Of a DNA stretch of 64,000 nucleotides, positions 18,162 to 26,267 are shown piece by piece. The notes under the pieces are model-generated. The model did no database searches. It was not told where the DNA came from and worked only from the letters and a program-made list of their open reading frames with translations. This DNA is from Brytella acorum (GTDB lineage: Bacteria; Pseudomonadota; Alphaproteobacteria; Acetobacterales; Acetobacteraceae), in the NCBI RefSeq assembly GCF_029309905.1, contig NZ_JARBJP010000006.1, forward strand, positions 62,001 through 126,000, written 5' to 3'. Position 1 is the first letter of the stretch. Each line of letters begins with the position of its first letter. Both the position numbers and the translations under genes were made by a program.

Positions 18162-18270
18162 GATAGGCCGGTTCCGAGTGCGGCGACGGCGGCGTCCGAC
18201 GTCCCGGGATATGGAGGGGCCACTGATCGCAGAAGTGGTGGATGTCTTCAAGGCGCGCCATTCGCGGTCA

Positions 18271-19878
18271 TTATGCCAGAAGTTTGACGACGGCCCGCAA
18301 TCCCAGCTTTGGACGGTTTTCCAGTCTCACGTCGCCGCCCTGTTCGCGAATGATACCTCGCGCAATGGCAAGGCCAAGGCCGCTGCCGCCTGTCTCGCGG
18401 TTACGACTTTCCTCCGCGCGAACGAAGGGTTCAAACATCCGTTCCAGTTCGTCTTCGGGCAGCCCCGGCCCGTGATCCTCAACCGTGACCACAGCGAAGC
18501 GTTCGCGCTGGCCCCGATGCGCGGCAGGGGGCGTCAGGACGATCTGCGCGCTGTCTCCATATTTCACGGCGTTGACGACCAGATTGGTTATGGCGCGCTT
18601 GAGGCCAAGGGGGCGCGCGCGAATTTTGACGGCCGCGGGCGCAGGCTCGAAAACGATGCTGTCGGCGAATTGAGGAAAGCTTTCCGCCACTTCGTCCGCG
18701 AGCGTCTGGATCAGGGCGTTGAGTTCGACATTGACCATCGGCTCCTGACGTGAAGTGTCGCGACCAAAGGCAAGCGTCGCCGCGACCATGCTTTCCATTT
18801 CGTCGAGATCGGCGAGAAACTTGTCGCGGAGATCGTCATCCTCGATGAATTCAGCGCGGAGCTTCAGGCGCGTGATCGGCGTGCGCAGATCATGGCCGAT
18901 GGCCGTGAGCATGAGGGTGCGGTCCGAAACGAAACGCCGGATACGCGCCGCCATGTCGTTGAAAGCGATGGCGGCACGGCGGATTTCCGTGGGGCCACGC
19001 TCTGGAAGGGCCGGTGCATTGACATCGCGTCCCAGAGCCTCCGCCGCATGGGCTAAAGTGCCGACCGGCGCGATCAGTCTCTGAGTGCCCCACAGGATCA
19101 TGGTGCCGCCGCAGATCGTCATGAGAGCGAACGCGATGAGAAATGTCGGTGAATCGAACGGGGTCGGTCTGTTGACCTTGAACTGTATGACCAGCCAGCC
19201 GCTTTTGTCCGGAAACTGGAGAGAGTAAATGTAGCGCCAGCTTCCTGCCTGATGACCCACGAGAATTTTTTGCGGCATCAGTCGCCGCGGAACCATCGGC
19301 GCATGCATCATGGGCGGCATGCCGTCCCCGAACGGAGCGCTCCGCTCATGGCTGTTGCCGAAAAATCCGAACGACAGGGGAGCGCGCGTATAGGCGTATG
19401 GTTTGGAAGTCGGTTCCATCGCGCCGATTGGATGACTCTGACCGAAAGTCGGGGCGTTATCCTCCGGTGGCCGACCGCTCTGGATCTGGGGGGGCGGACC
19501 GTGATGATCGAAGCCCGCGTCGCTCTGTCCTGGCGGGCCGGAAGGCCCCATGAAGGGAAAGCCTCCCATGTTTTGAGGCATCAGGGGAAGTTCGCGCCGG
19601 GGTTCGAGTGGATCGGGATTTTCGGAGAGGGTAACTTTGAAATTCGAGGGGAAGCCGAAAGCTTTCAATGCGGCTTCACGTGCGCCGGGTTCCAGTTCGA
19701 CGACCGATCGATAGGCCACGAAGACCTGATGTTGTGACTCGCGAAGCTCGTTGCGACGCCCGAAATCCACGTGATCGAGGGCATGAATGGTCAGTCCGGC
19801 GGCCTGCGTGACGCACAGGCCGACGATCAAGAGAACGCTTGTGCGTGCCCGCAGGGATTGCGGGATAAAATGAGGCAT
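18271..19878 (-). CDS. EnvZ-like sensor histidine kinase with Met/His/Pro-rich sensor loop
   Basis: A 535-residue inner-membrane sensor kinase. TM1 is about residues 13-33 and TM2 about 245-265, followed by HAMP (about 266-320), HisKA with H329 in GHDLRTPITRLK, and an HATPase domain with the N box near NLVVNAVKYG, the DHGPGLP G1 box and the GGSGLGLAI G2 box. The periplasmic loop of about 210 residues is long for EnvZ relatives. Its stretch 98-205 is rich in Met, His, Pro, Gly and Phe (nine Met and five His), a composition like metal-binding periplasmic proteins. It follows the response regulator by 11 bases, so the two form a standard pair; its signal is unknown. Confidence 0.92.
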   Translation of the reverse strand: MPHFIPQSLRARTSVLLIVGLCVTQAAGLTIHALDHVDFGRRNELRESQHQVFVAYRSVVELEPGAREAALKAFGFPSNFKVTLSENPDPLEPRRELPLMPQNMGGFPFMGPSGPPGQSDAGFDHHGPPPQIQSGRPPEDNAPTFGQSHPIGAMEPTSKPYAYTRAPLSFGFFGNSHERSAPFGDGMPPMMHAPMVPRRLMPQKILVGHQAGSWRYIYSLQFPDKSGWLVIQFKVNRPTPFDSPTFLIAFALMTICGGTMILWGTQRLIAPVGTLAHAAEALGRDVNAPALPERGPTEIRRAAIAFNDMAARIRRFVSDRTLMLTAIGHDLRTPITRLKLRAEFIEDDDLRDKFLADLDEMESMVAATLAFGRDTSRQEPMVNVELNALIQTLADEVAESFPQFADSIVFEPAPAAVKIRARPLGLKRAITNLVVNAVKYGDSAQIVLTPPAAHRGQRERFAVVTVEDHGPGLPEDELERMFEPFVRAEESRNRETGGSGLGLAIARGIIREQGGDVRLENRPKLGLRAVVKLLA

Positions 19879-19889
19879 CGCCAGGCGCG

Positions 19890-20609
19890 TCAGATCCGCT
19901 CTACGTCCGCGGCCAGAACATAACCGCCGCCCCGGACGGTTTTGATCAACTGGGCGTTGCGGCCATCATCTTCAAGCTTGCGCCGTAACCGGCTGACCGC
20001 GACGTCTATGGCTCTGTCGAATGGGCCTGCCTGACGCCCGCGAAGCAATTCCAGCAGCATGTCGCGCGTCAGGACGCGATTGGCACGCTCCAGCAGCGCG
20101 ACGAGCAGATCGTATTCCCCTCCCGTGAGGGGGACTTCGGTGCCTTCCGGATTGACCAGCCGACGTCGGCTGGGTTCGAGGATCCATCCACCGAACTTCA
20201 TGAAGCGCGTATCGGAGGCGGCACGTTTTTCCTGTGCCTCTCCGGTGCGGCGCAGTACGGCGCGAATCCGGGCGAGCAGTTCACGGGGATTGAAAGGTTT
20301 GGCGACGTAATCGTCAGCGCCGAACTCCAGGCCGATGATACGATCGGTCTCGTCGCCCATGGCCGTGAGCATGATGATCGGGACATCATCCTGGGTCCGC
20401 AGCCAACGCGCGACATCCAGGCCGCTTTCACCGGGCAGCATCAGGTCGAGGACGACGAGCTGATAATGTCCGGCCGTCCATGCCCGCCGGGCCTCACGCC
20501 CGTCGCGCGCGGCCGTGACCCGATAATGATTGCGTTCGAGAAATCGCGTCAGCAGCTCGCGGATCTCACGGTCGTCATCAACAATCAGAAGATGGGGAGG
20601 CGTTTCCAT
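19890..20609 (-). CDS. OmpR-family response regulator
   Basis: A 239-residue two-component regulator: receiver domain (1-120) with the acidic pocket DDD at 11-13, phospho-acceptor D55 and K104, then a winged-helix DNA-binding domain (about 138-235) with the SRLRRKLEDD recognition-helix region and the KTVRGGGYVL wing. It is the partner of the downstream kinase (11-base gap). A perfect ATTGT-A-ACAAT palindrome sits directly in front of its start codon (20611-20621) and might be an autoregulatory site. Function within the cell depends on the unknown kinase signal. Confidence 0.94.
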   Translation of the reverse strand: METPPHLLIVDDDREIRELLTRFLERNHYRVTAARDGREARRAWTAGHYQLVVLDLMLPGESGLDVARWLRTQDDVPIIMLTAMGDETDRIIGLEFGADDYVAKPFNPRELLARIRAVLRRTGEAQEKRAASDTRFMKFGGWILEPSRRRLVNPEGTEVPLTGGEYDLLVALLERANRVLTRDMLLELLRGRQAGPFDRAIDVAVSRLRRKLEDDGRNAQLIKTVRGGGYVLAADVERI

Positions 20610-20610
20610 G

Positions 20611-20671
20611 ATTGTAACAATGATCCGGATTTTCCGAGTTGAACAGCCGGTGTTGCAATTGGTTTCAACTC
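20611..20671. promoter_or_regulatory. Palindrome and long inverted repeat between cysteine synthase and response regulator
   Basis: Two dyads lie in the 89-base gap: ATTGT-A-ACAAT at 20611-20621 next to the regulator start, and an eight-base perfect inverted repeat GAGTTGAA / TTCAACTC at 20636-20643 and 20664-20671 with a 20-base spacer. The second has no T-run, so it is not a clear intrinsic terminator. They may be an operator and an RNA stem. Confidence 0.4.
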
Positions 20672-20698
20672 GTCAGATTTCGCGAGAAAATTCCATTC

Positions 20699-21739
20699 TC
20701 AATCCAGCCAGGCGGGCGTGGGCAGCCCTCGTTCGCGCAGGAAGGCCGTATTGAACAGTTTGGACTGATAGCGCGCGCCGCCATCGCAGAGGATCGTGAC
20801 GATCGTATGCCCCGGACCCAGCTTGCGGGCCGTGCGGATGGCGGCCGCCACGTTGATGCCGGCGGAGCCGCCGACGGAGAGACCTTCCTCCGCGAGCATC
20901 GAGAATATCTGTTCGAGGGCTTCGGCATCCGGAATGCGTTCCGCATCGTCGAAAACCACGCCTTCGAGATTGGCCGTGACACGGGACTGCCCGATTCCCT
21001 CGGTAATCGAACCACCGGAAATGCTGAGATCGCCGTTCTTGACCCAGCCATATAATCCGGATCCTTCCGGGTCGGCCAATACGATTCGAGGGCGGGCGAC
21101 GCCATGTTTCTTCGCGGCGTCCGCCAGACCGAGCGCGACTCCGGCCAATGTGCCCCCCGTGCCGCACGCACAGGTAAAGGCGTCGATCCTACCGCCCGTC
21201 TGGGCCCATATTTCGGCCGCGGTCGTGCGCCGATGGCCCTCGCGGTTGGCGGTGTTGTCAAACTGGTTGGCCCAGACGCCACCGCTCTCCTCGGCGAGCC
21301 GCCGCGAAACATGAACGTAGTTCCCCGGGTCGCGGAACGGCTTTGCGGGCACGAGACGAAGATCGGCACCGATCATGCGGAGAAAGTCGATCTTCTCGCG
21401 GCTCTGTGTTTCCGGCATCACAATCACCGAGCGATACCCGCGCGCGTTCCCGACGAGCGTGAGACCGATGCCGGTATTCCCCGCCGTGCCTTCGACGATC
21501 GTGCCGCCGGGCTTGAGGACTCCCCGGGTTTCGGCATCCTCGATGATCGCCAGAGCCGCGCGATCCTTGACCGAGCCGCCGGGATTCATGAATTCGGCTT
21601 TTCCGTAAATCTCGCAGCCGGTCGCTTTCGAAGCGCCCTTGAGGCGGATGAGAGGCGTGCCTCCGATGGCCGCGGTCATGCCTGCGGATGTCGTGGTCCA
21701 TCCGGTATGGGTTTGAACTGTCTCATCGAAGTGGGTCAT
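20699..21739 (-). CDS. Cysteine synthase family protein (PLP-dependent)
   Basis: A 346-residue fold-type II PLP enzyme that makes cysteine from O-acetylserine and sulfide, or a close relative. The PLP lysine lies in NPGGSVKDRAAL (about residues 45-56), the substrate loop is EGTAGNTGIGL and the PLP-phosphate site is CGTGGTLAG. The C-terminal region reads SVGGSAGINVAAA. The start at 21739 has AAGGA ten bases upstream, and a longer frame to 21844 lacks homology. The extended C terminus (RGLPTPAWLD) is typical of the alphaproteobacterial group. A divergent rhodanese gene starts 74 bases away, so sulfur metabolism is a shared theme. Confidence 0.92.
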   Translation of the reverse strand: MTHFDETVQTHTGWTTTSAGMTAAIGGTPLIRLKGASKATGCEIYGKAEFMNPGGSVKDRAALAIIEDAETRGVLKPGGTIVEGTAGNTGIGLTLVGNARGYRSVIVMPETQSREKIDFLRMIGADLRLVPAKPFRDPGNYVHVSRRLAEESGGVWANQFDNTANREGHRRTTAAEIWAQTGGRIDAFTCACGTGGTLAGVALGLADAAKKHGVARPRIVLADPEGSGLYGWVKNGDLSISGGSITEGIGQSRVTANLEGVVFDDAERIPDAEALEQIFSMLAEEGLSVGGSAGINVAAAIRTARKLGPGHTIVTILCDGGARYQSKLFNTAFLRERGLPTPAWLD

Positions 21740-21813
21740 CGCCAATCCGTCCTTTCCGTCTGCGCTTTCTGCAATTAACATTTTACTATGAAATCTGGAT
21801 GGAGAAAAACAGC

Positions 21814-22224
21814 ATGACAGAGCGGGTTTTATCGCAGGAAGCATGGATCAGATTGGGCAATGAGTCCCGTTCAGTCCTGATTGATGTCAGGACACCCCAG
21901 GAATGGACCGAAATCGGTGTTCCGGCACTTGAGGCGATCGGTAAATCGCTGTTGCGGATCGCCTGGGATCCCTCTGACGCGCAAGGTTTCCTGAGGAAGC
22001 TCAATGTGGGGGTGCCGGATCGGACGACGCCGCTCTACTTCATCTGCCGGTCGGGGGCGCGTTCCCAGATGACGGCGGAACTCGCGGCGTGGTACGGCTA
22101 TACGACGACGATCAACGTGGCGGACGGATTCGAAGGGCCGCCGGACGCCACCGGCCTGCGGGGGCGCATCAGCGGCTGGCAGGCGGCGGGGCTGCCGATC
22201 GAGAGTGTGTCGCGGGAGACGTGA
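21814..22224 (+). CDS. Rhodanese-like sulfurtransferase domain protein
   Basis: A 136-residue single-domain rhodanese. The active-site loop CRSGARSQ contains the catalytic cysteine, and the N-terminal LIDVRTPQEW and C-terminal GFEGPPDA(T)G signatures match the family. Such proteins transfer sulfur or act as sulfide carriers in the cytosol. The start at 21814 follows GGAGA within the short leader; an ATG at 21799 is less well placed. Divergent from cysteine synthase, hence a plausible role in sulfur handling. Followed closely by a convergent lipoprotein gene (six-base gap). Confidence 0.9.
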   Translation: MTERVLSQEAWIRLGNESRSVLIDVRTPQEWTEIGVPALEAIGKSLLRIAWDPSDAQGFLRKLNVGVPDRTTPLYFICRSGARSQMTAELAAWYGYTTTINVADGFEGPPDATGLRGRISGWQAAGLPIESVSRET

Positions 22225-22230
22225 TGAGCG

Positions 22231-23163
22231 TTACTGTCCGCTGTCGGGCTCGCGGTCGGCGTCGTACTGCACCTCCAGCACGGTGAGCCACGGGTAGCGC
22301 GAGTCGTAAATGTGGCCGTCGGCGTCACTGAGTGCGCCCCGCGCATCGGTCGGGACGTGGGTCAGCGAAACGGCATCGTCGACATTGCCGCCGATGATGC
22401 TCAACTGATGTCCAAACGGGGCGCCGACCTGTCCGGCGGCGACAACGATGCCGCAGTGGGACGGAAAACCGTATGAGGTCGGGAGCATGCTGAACGTGAT
22501 GCTCTTGCTTCGGCCCCGGCCCACGCAGAGCAGGTCGCCGAGCTTCGGGATATAGCTTTTGGGGTCCTGCGCCTTGAGGCCCGTGCTTTGCCCCGTCGCG
22601 GCGGCGTTGATATAGGTCGAGTGATTCGGGGAGTAGGGGAAACGCTCATTGGCCCCGGCGACGCGCATCACGTAGGAAATGAACGCGGCGGACCAGGCAT
22701 AGTGTCCGTCGTGTTCGGGAGCGAAAATGCGGCCGTCACCGTCCTGTTTGCCCGTCCAGCTGACCTCGGTTTCACCCGGGTCCTGGCCGATCCACCAGTA
22801 TTCGCCGATACGTTGCCACAGTCCCGGAATACGCTCGGGTTTCAGGGCCGGGAAGGCGGCTTCGGGGCGTTCTTCGGGATCGTCGTCGCTGACCGGATTT
22901 CCGAACATCCGCCATTCACGCAGGGCGATCGCCACGACGTCCTGGCGGTTGAACGGCTCGAAATTACGCGTCGCGAAATCCGGGACGTGGCTGTCATAGC
23001 CGAGCGGCCCGGTCGTGCCATTAGCGTATTGCGCGACCGGCGTCCGATTGGGCGTGGACTGCGGGACACGACTATCCGCGCATCCCGAGAGGATGGTGGC
23101 GATGGTCAGGCAGAGAGAAATATGAAGCGGTCTTGCCGGATTTCTTGTTCTTTCCGCGTTCAT
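22231..23163 (-). CDS. DUF2272 domain lipoprotein
   Basis: A 310-residue predicted lipoprotein. The N terminus has a signal peptide ending in an ILSGC lipobox, with C27 as the lipidated residue. The remainder matches the DUF2272 type: WWIGQDPGE, then the HYAWSAAFISYVMR motif, HSTYINAA and a PSHCGIVVA strand. The fold is probably related to NlpC/CHAP amidases, but the usual nucleophilic Cys position reads Ser here, so no catalytic claim is made. AGGA precedes the ATG by about nine bases. The location suggests the outer membrane or periplasm. Confidence 0.85.
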   Translation of the reverse strand: MNAERTRNPARPLHISLCLTIATILSGCADSRVPQSTPNRTPVAQYANGTTGPLGYDSHVPDFATRNFEPFNRQDVVAIALREWRMFGNPVSDDDPEERPEAAFPALKPERIPGLWQRIGEYWWIGQDPGETEVSWTGKQDGDGRIFAPEHDGHYAWSAAFISYVMRVAGANERFPYSPNHSTYINAAATGQSTGLKAQDPKSYIPKLGDLLCVGRGRSKSITFSMLPTSYGFPSHCGIVVAAGQVGAPFGHQLSIIGGNVDDAVSLTHVPTDARGALSDADGHIYDSRYPWLTVLEVQYDADREPDSGQ

Positions 23164-23239
23164 ACGCTCGTTCCTGAGAGTTGTTTCGCATGGCGACCAT
23201 CATGATCGGCCCGTCCTGTCAGAGACAGACAGGACAAGC

Positions 23240-24349
23240 TTAGGCGCTCTGGACCAGATCTGGAAAGAGCCGCGCCAGGCCGCTCATGCTGGCCTCGCAG
23301 GCGCCGCGCTCCGTCAGCAGACCGGAAACCAGGCGCGCCGGGGTGACGTCAAAGGCGGGGTTGGCCGCGAATGTTCCCTGAGGCGTTACCCGCACACGGG
23401 CCGGATGGCCGCGTTCATCCAGACCGCCGACATGCGTCACTTCATCCGGAGAACGCTCCTCGATCGGAATTTCCCGGACGCCGTCCGTGACGCGCCAGTC
23501 GATGGTGGAGGACGGGAGCGCGACCCAGAACGGCACATTGTTGTCATGCGCCGCCAGAGCCTTGAGATAGGTGCCGATCTTGTTGGCCACGTCGCCCTGG
23601 CGCGTGACGCGATCGGTGCCCACGATCACGAGATCGACCTGACCGTGCTGCATGAGGTGACCGCCCGCATTGTCGGCGACCAGCGTGTGAGGGACGCCAT
23701 GCGCGCCGAGTTCCCAGGCGGTCAGGAGCCCGCCCTGATTGCGCGGACGTGTTTCATCGACCCAGACATGGACGGGCAGCCCCTTGTCATGAGCCATGTA
23801 GATCGGAGCGAGCGCCGTCCCCCAGTCCACGGTCGCGATCCATCCCGCATTGCAATGGGTGAGGATGTTCAGCCGTTCCTGTCCCGGACGTCGCCGCGCC
23901 CACAGGTCTTCGAAAAGCGCCAGCCCGTGGCGCCCGATGGATTCATTGACCGCGACGTCTTCGTCGCAGAGGGCGTCGGCTTCGTCATAAGCGGCCTGTG
24001 CGCGTGAGGCTGCGGGCAGGGCGGACAGGGCCGCGACCATACGCTCAATCGCCCAGCGCAGGTTGATGGCCGTGGGCCGCGTTTCCACCAGTTCCTCAGC
24101 GGCCTTTCGCAGACCTGAATCACTCGGGTCCTTGTTCATGGCAAACGCCAGCCCGTAAGCCGCGACAGCACCGATAAGGGGCGCGCCGCGCACCTGCATG
24201 GAGCGGATTGCGTGAGCGACAGCGTCCTGCGTTCGCAGATCGAGAATGTCGATGGTCCAGGGCAGGCGCGTCTGATCGAAAATATGGACGCAGCGTGGGT
24301 CCGTCGCATCGCGCCAGACACTTCGGTAGGGAATGCCATCGATCTTCAT
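23240..24349 (-). CDS. mtnA: S-methyl-5-thioribose-1-phosphate isomerase
   Basis: A 369-residue enzyme converting methylthioribose-1-phosphate to methylthioribulose-1-phosphate in methionine salvage. Characteristic motifs are the MQVRGAPLIGAVAAYG segment, the THCNAGWIAT catalytic-cysteine strand and the IVGTDRVTRQGDVANKIGTY segment with the catalytic aspartate. Length matches the family. AAGGG lies seven bases upstream of the ATG. No other mtn genes are in the window, so it may complete a dispersed pathway. It is divergent from the NUDIX-glycosyltransferase pair. Confidence 0.96.
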   Translation of the reverse strand: MKIDGIPYRSVWRDATDPRCVHIFDQTRLPWTIDILDLRTQDAVAHAIRSMQVRGAPLIGAVAAYGLAFAMNKDPSDSGLRKAAEELVETRPTAINLRWAIERMVAALSALPAASRAQAAYDEADALCDEDVAVNESIGRHGLALFEDLWARRRPGQERLNILTHCNAGWIATVDWGTALAPIYMAHDKGLPVHVWVDETRPRNQGGLLTAWELGAHGVPHTLVADNAGGHLMQHGQVDLVIVGTDRVTRQGDVANKIGTYLKALAAHDNNVPFWVALPSSTIDWRVTDGVREIPIEERSPDEVTHVGGLDERGHPARVRVTPQGTFAANPAFDVTPARLVSGLLTERGACEASMSGLARLFPDLVQSA

Positions 24350-24452
24350 GTGATGCCCTTATCAGCTCGCGTGAAACATTTTGCAGCCATGTGCGTCAAA
24401 TAGATACGGGACTCAAGCTTCAACATGTGATGGATGAAGCCATGTCGCCAGC

Positions 24453-24480
24453 GCCGCGGGGCCGATATGTTCCCCGCGGC
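24453..24480. promoter_or_regulatory. Perfect GC-rich hairpin in the leader of the NUDIX gene
   Basis: GCCGCGGGG at 24453-24461 pairs perfectly with CCCCGCGGC at 24472-24480, with a ten-base loop, 16 bases before the NUDIX start codon. There is no T-run. In mRNA this nine-base-pair stem would sit directly 5' of the ribosome site, and in DNA it is a good dyad. Function unknown. Confidence 0.5.
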
Positions 24481-24496
24481 AGACGGAGAGGTGAGG

Positions 24497-25126
24497 ATGA
24501 CGGAACCGGATTGGCTACGGTTCGCCCGTGAGATGCAGGCCATTGCCCAGTCGGGTCTGGCGTTCTCGCGCGATGTCTATGATCGGGAGCGCTATGTCCA
24601 GTTGCGGGACCTCGCAAGCCATATGATGAGCGCCCATGTCGATGCCGCGCCCGAGCGCATTACGCGCTTTTTCACTGCGGAAACAGGCTACGCGACCCCG
24701 AAAGTCGACGTGCGCGTCGCGTTGTTCAATCCCCAGGGCCAGGTTCTTATGGTTCGGGAAAAAATCGACGAAGGTCGATGGACGTTTCCGGGCGGATGGG
24801 CGGACGTCAACCTGACGCCTGCGCAGAACGCGCTGAAGGAATTGCGGGAGGAGAGCGGTTTTGAAGGCAGGATTCTCAAGCTCGCGGCTGTATGGGACCG
24901 TAACTCGCAGGGACATGATCCTGACGTGTTTTCGATCGTGAAGCTGTTTTTTGTCGGTGTGCTGACGGGCGGGGAAGCCAGGGAAAGCGCGGAGACATCC
25001 GGCGTTGGCTGGTTTCATAAAGTTAAAATTCCGTTGAATATTTCGACTGCCCGCATTCTGCCTCATCAGGTCGTCAGAATGTTCGAACATTGGGAAAATC
25101 CTGGATTGCCGACTGATTTCGAATAG
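24497..25126 (+). CDS. NUDIX hydrolase (YjhB-like, with N-terminal accessory region)
   Basis: A 209-residue protein with an N-terminal helical region (about 1-60) and a NUDIX domain (about 65-195), probably hydrolysing an ADP-ribose-like nucleoside diphosphate. The NUDIX box begins GGWADVNL at residues about 104-111 and ends KELREESGF. Compared with the consensus, the first Glu is replaced by Leu and the Arg before the Glu by Lys, while the metal-binding REE is kept. Start chosen at 24497, where AGAGG lies seven bases upstream. Its stop directly abuts the next gene's ATG, showing tight coupling with a glycosyltransferase. Confidence 0.87.
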   Translation: MTEPDWLRFAREMQAIAQSGLAFSRDVYDRERYVQLRDLASHMMSAHVDAAPERITRFFTAETGYATPKVDVRVALFNPQGQVLMVREKIDEGRWTFPGGWADVNLTPAQNALKELREESGFEGRILKLAAVWDRNSQGHDPDVFSIVKLFFVGVLTGGEARESAETSGVGWFHKVKIPLNISTARILPHQVVRMFEHWENPGLPTDFE

Positions 25127-26212
25127 ATGACCGTTCTTACAATTCTGCCGCCACGTGAGAGTTATTCTTCCAACAGCGCTGGCGCGATCTCGCTTCTCGT
25201 GTCCCGTCTGGCGTTCCCTGGCGATGTCGTCCTTGGAGGTCCTGTTGATGGAGCGCCATTGAGCGGCGGTCGTTTCCGACCGATCCATGATCTGGGTCGA
25301 GCCTGGCACTGGCTCTCTCACAGCGCGCGTTACCAGCTTTCCTGCCAATGCGTCGCGCGACGCCTTCGTCCGAACCTGATCGAAGTGCACAACAAACCGC
25401 AACTTGCACTCGCGATGAGCCGCTTCGCGCCGGTACAGCTTATTCTCCATAATGATCCCCAGGAGATGCGGGGCGCGCGTTCGCCACGGGAGCGCGAGAA
25501 ACTGCTGTCGAAACTTCACGTCATCACGGTCTCGGACTGGCTGCGTCGCCGCTTTCTCGAGGATATCGATGCCGCCCCCGTGACGGTCATGCCCAATTGC
25601 ATCGATCTTGCGGGGCTGCCGCCGCGCGCGGAGCCGCGCGCGCGAGAAATCCTGTTCGTGGGTCGTATCGTGGCGGATAAAGGCGTGGATGCTTTCGTCA
25701 GAGCCTGGGGGAATGTGGGCCGTCGCCTGCCTGGCTGGTCCGCGAGCATGATCGGGGCGGACCGTTTTCAGAAGAACGCACCGCGCACCGCTTTCGTCAG
25801 CGCGGTGGAACGCGAGGCGGATGTCGCGGGGGTCGCGCATTGGGGGTACCAACCCTACGAAGTCGTTCTGCAAGCGATGGCGCGGGCCTCGATCGTCGTG
25901 GTGCCAAGCCGATGGCTGGAGCCTTTCGGACTGACCGCACTCGAAGCCATGGCCAGCGGGGCGGCCGTAATCGCTTCACGCAACGGCGGTCTGCCGGAAG
26001 TCGTCGGAGATGCCGCGCTTCATGCGAACCCGGACGTCCCAGATCAACTCGAAAACGCAATATTGCATCTTGCAAGTAATGATTCGGAAAGAAAAGCGCT
26101 GAGTGAACGCGGTCTGGTTCGCGCCCGGCAATTCGACGTCATAATGGCACGCCAGAGACTGAAATTTATCCGCACGCAGACCATGGAACTATCGGGCCGG
26201 TCACATCGATGA
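25127..26212 (+). CDS. Glycosyltransferase, GT4 (glycogen-phosphorylase-like fold)
   Basis: A 361-residue GT-B family 4 glycosyltransferase with C-terminal signature region LFVGRIVADKGVDAFVRA and the E-x7-E element in EPFGLTALEAMASGAAVIAS. The N-terminal Rossmann domain has EVHNK and ITVSDW segments. Likely role is surface-polysaccharide or lipid-linked sugar transfer; acceptor and donor are unknown. The ATG follows the NUDIX stop with no gap, so the two are co-translated. No membrane segments are evident, so it would act at the cytoplasmic face. Confidence 0.9.
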   Translation: MTVLTILPPRESYSSNSAGAISLLVSRLAFPGDVVLGGPVDGAPLSGGRFRPIHDLGRAWHWLSHSARYQLSCQCVARRLRPNLIEVHNKPQLALAMSRFAPVQLILHNDPQEMRGARSPREREKLLSKLHVITVSDWLRRRFLEDIDAAPVTVMPNCIDLAGLPPRAEPRAREILFVGRIVADKGVDAFVRAWGNVGRRLPGWSASMIGADRFQKNAPRTAFVSAVEREADVAGVAHWGYQPYEVVLQAMARASIVVVPSRWLEPFGLTALEAMASGAAVIASRNGGLPEVVGDAALHANPDVPDQLENAILHLASNDSERKALSERGLVRARQFDVIMARQRLKFIRTQTMELSGRSHR

Positions 26213-26267
26213 CTTATTTCATGCTTAGAAGGGCGGCGGTTTCGAGTTTTTAAAAGGTATGATTTCT

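Noticed and set aside
24515-25873. Long reverse open frame of about 452 codons opposite the NUDIX-glycosyltransferase pair
   Set aside because: It is antisense to two recognised genes with good ribosome sites, and shows no motif of its own.
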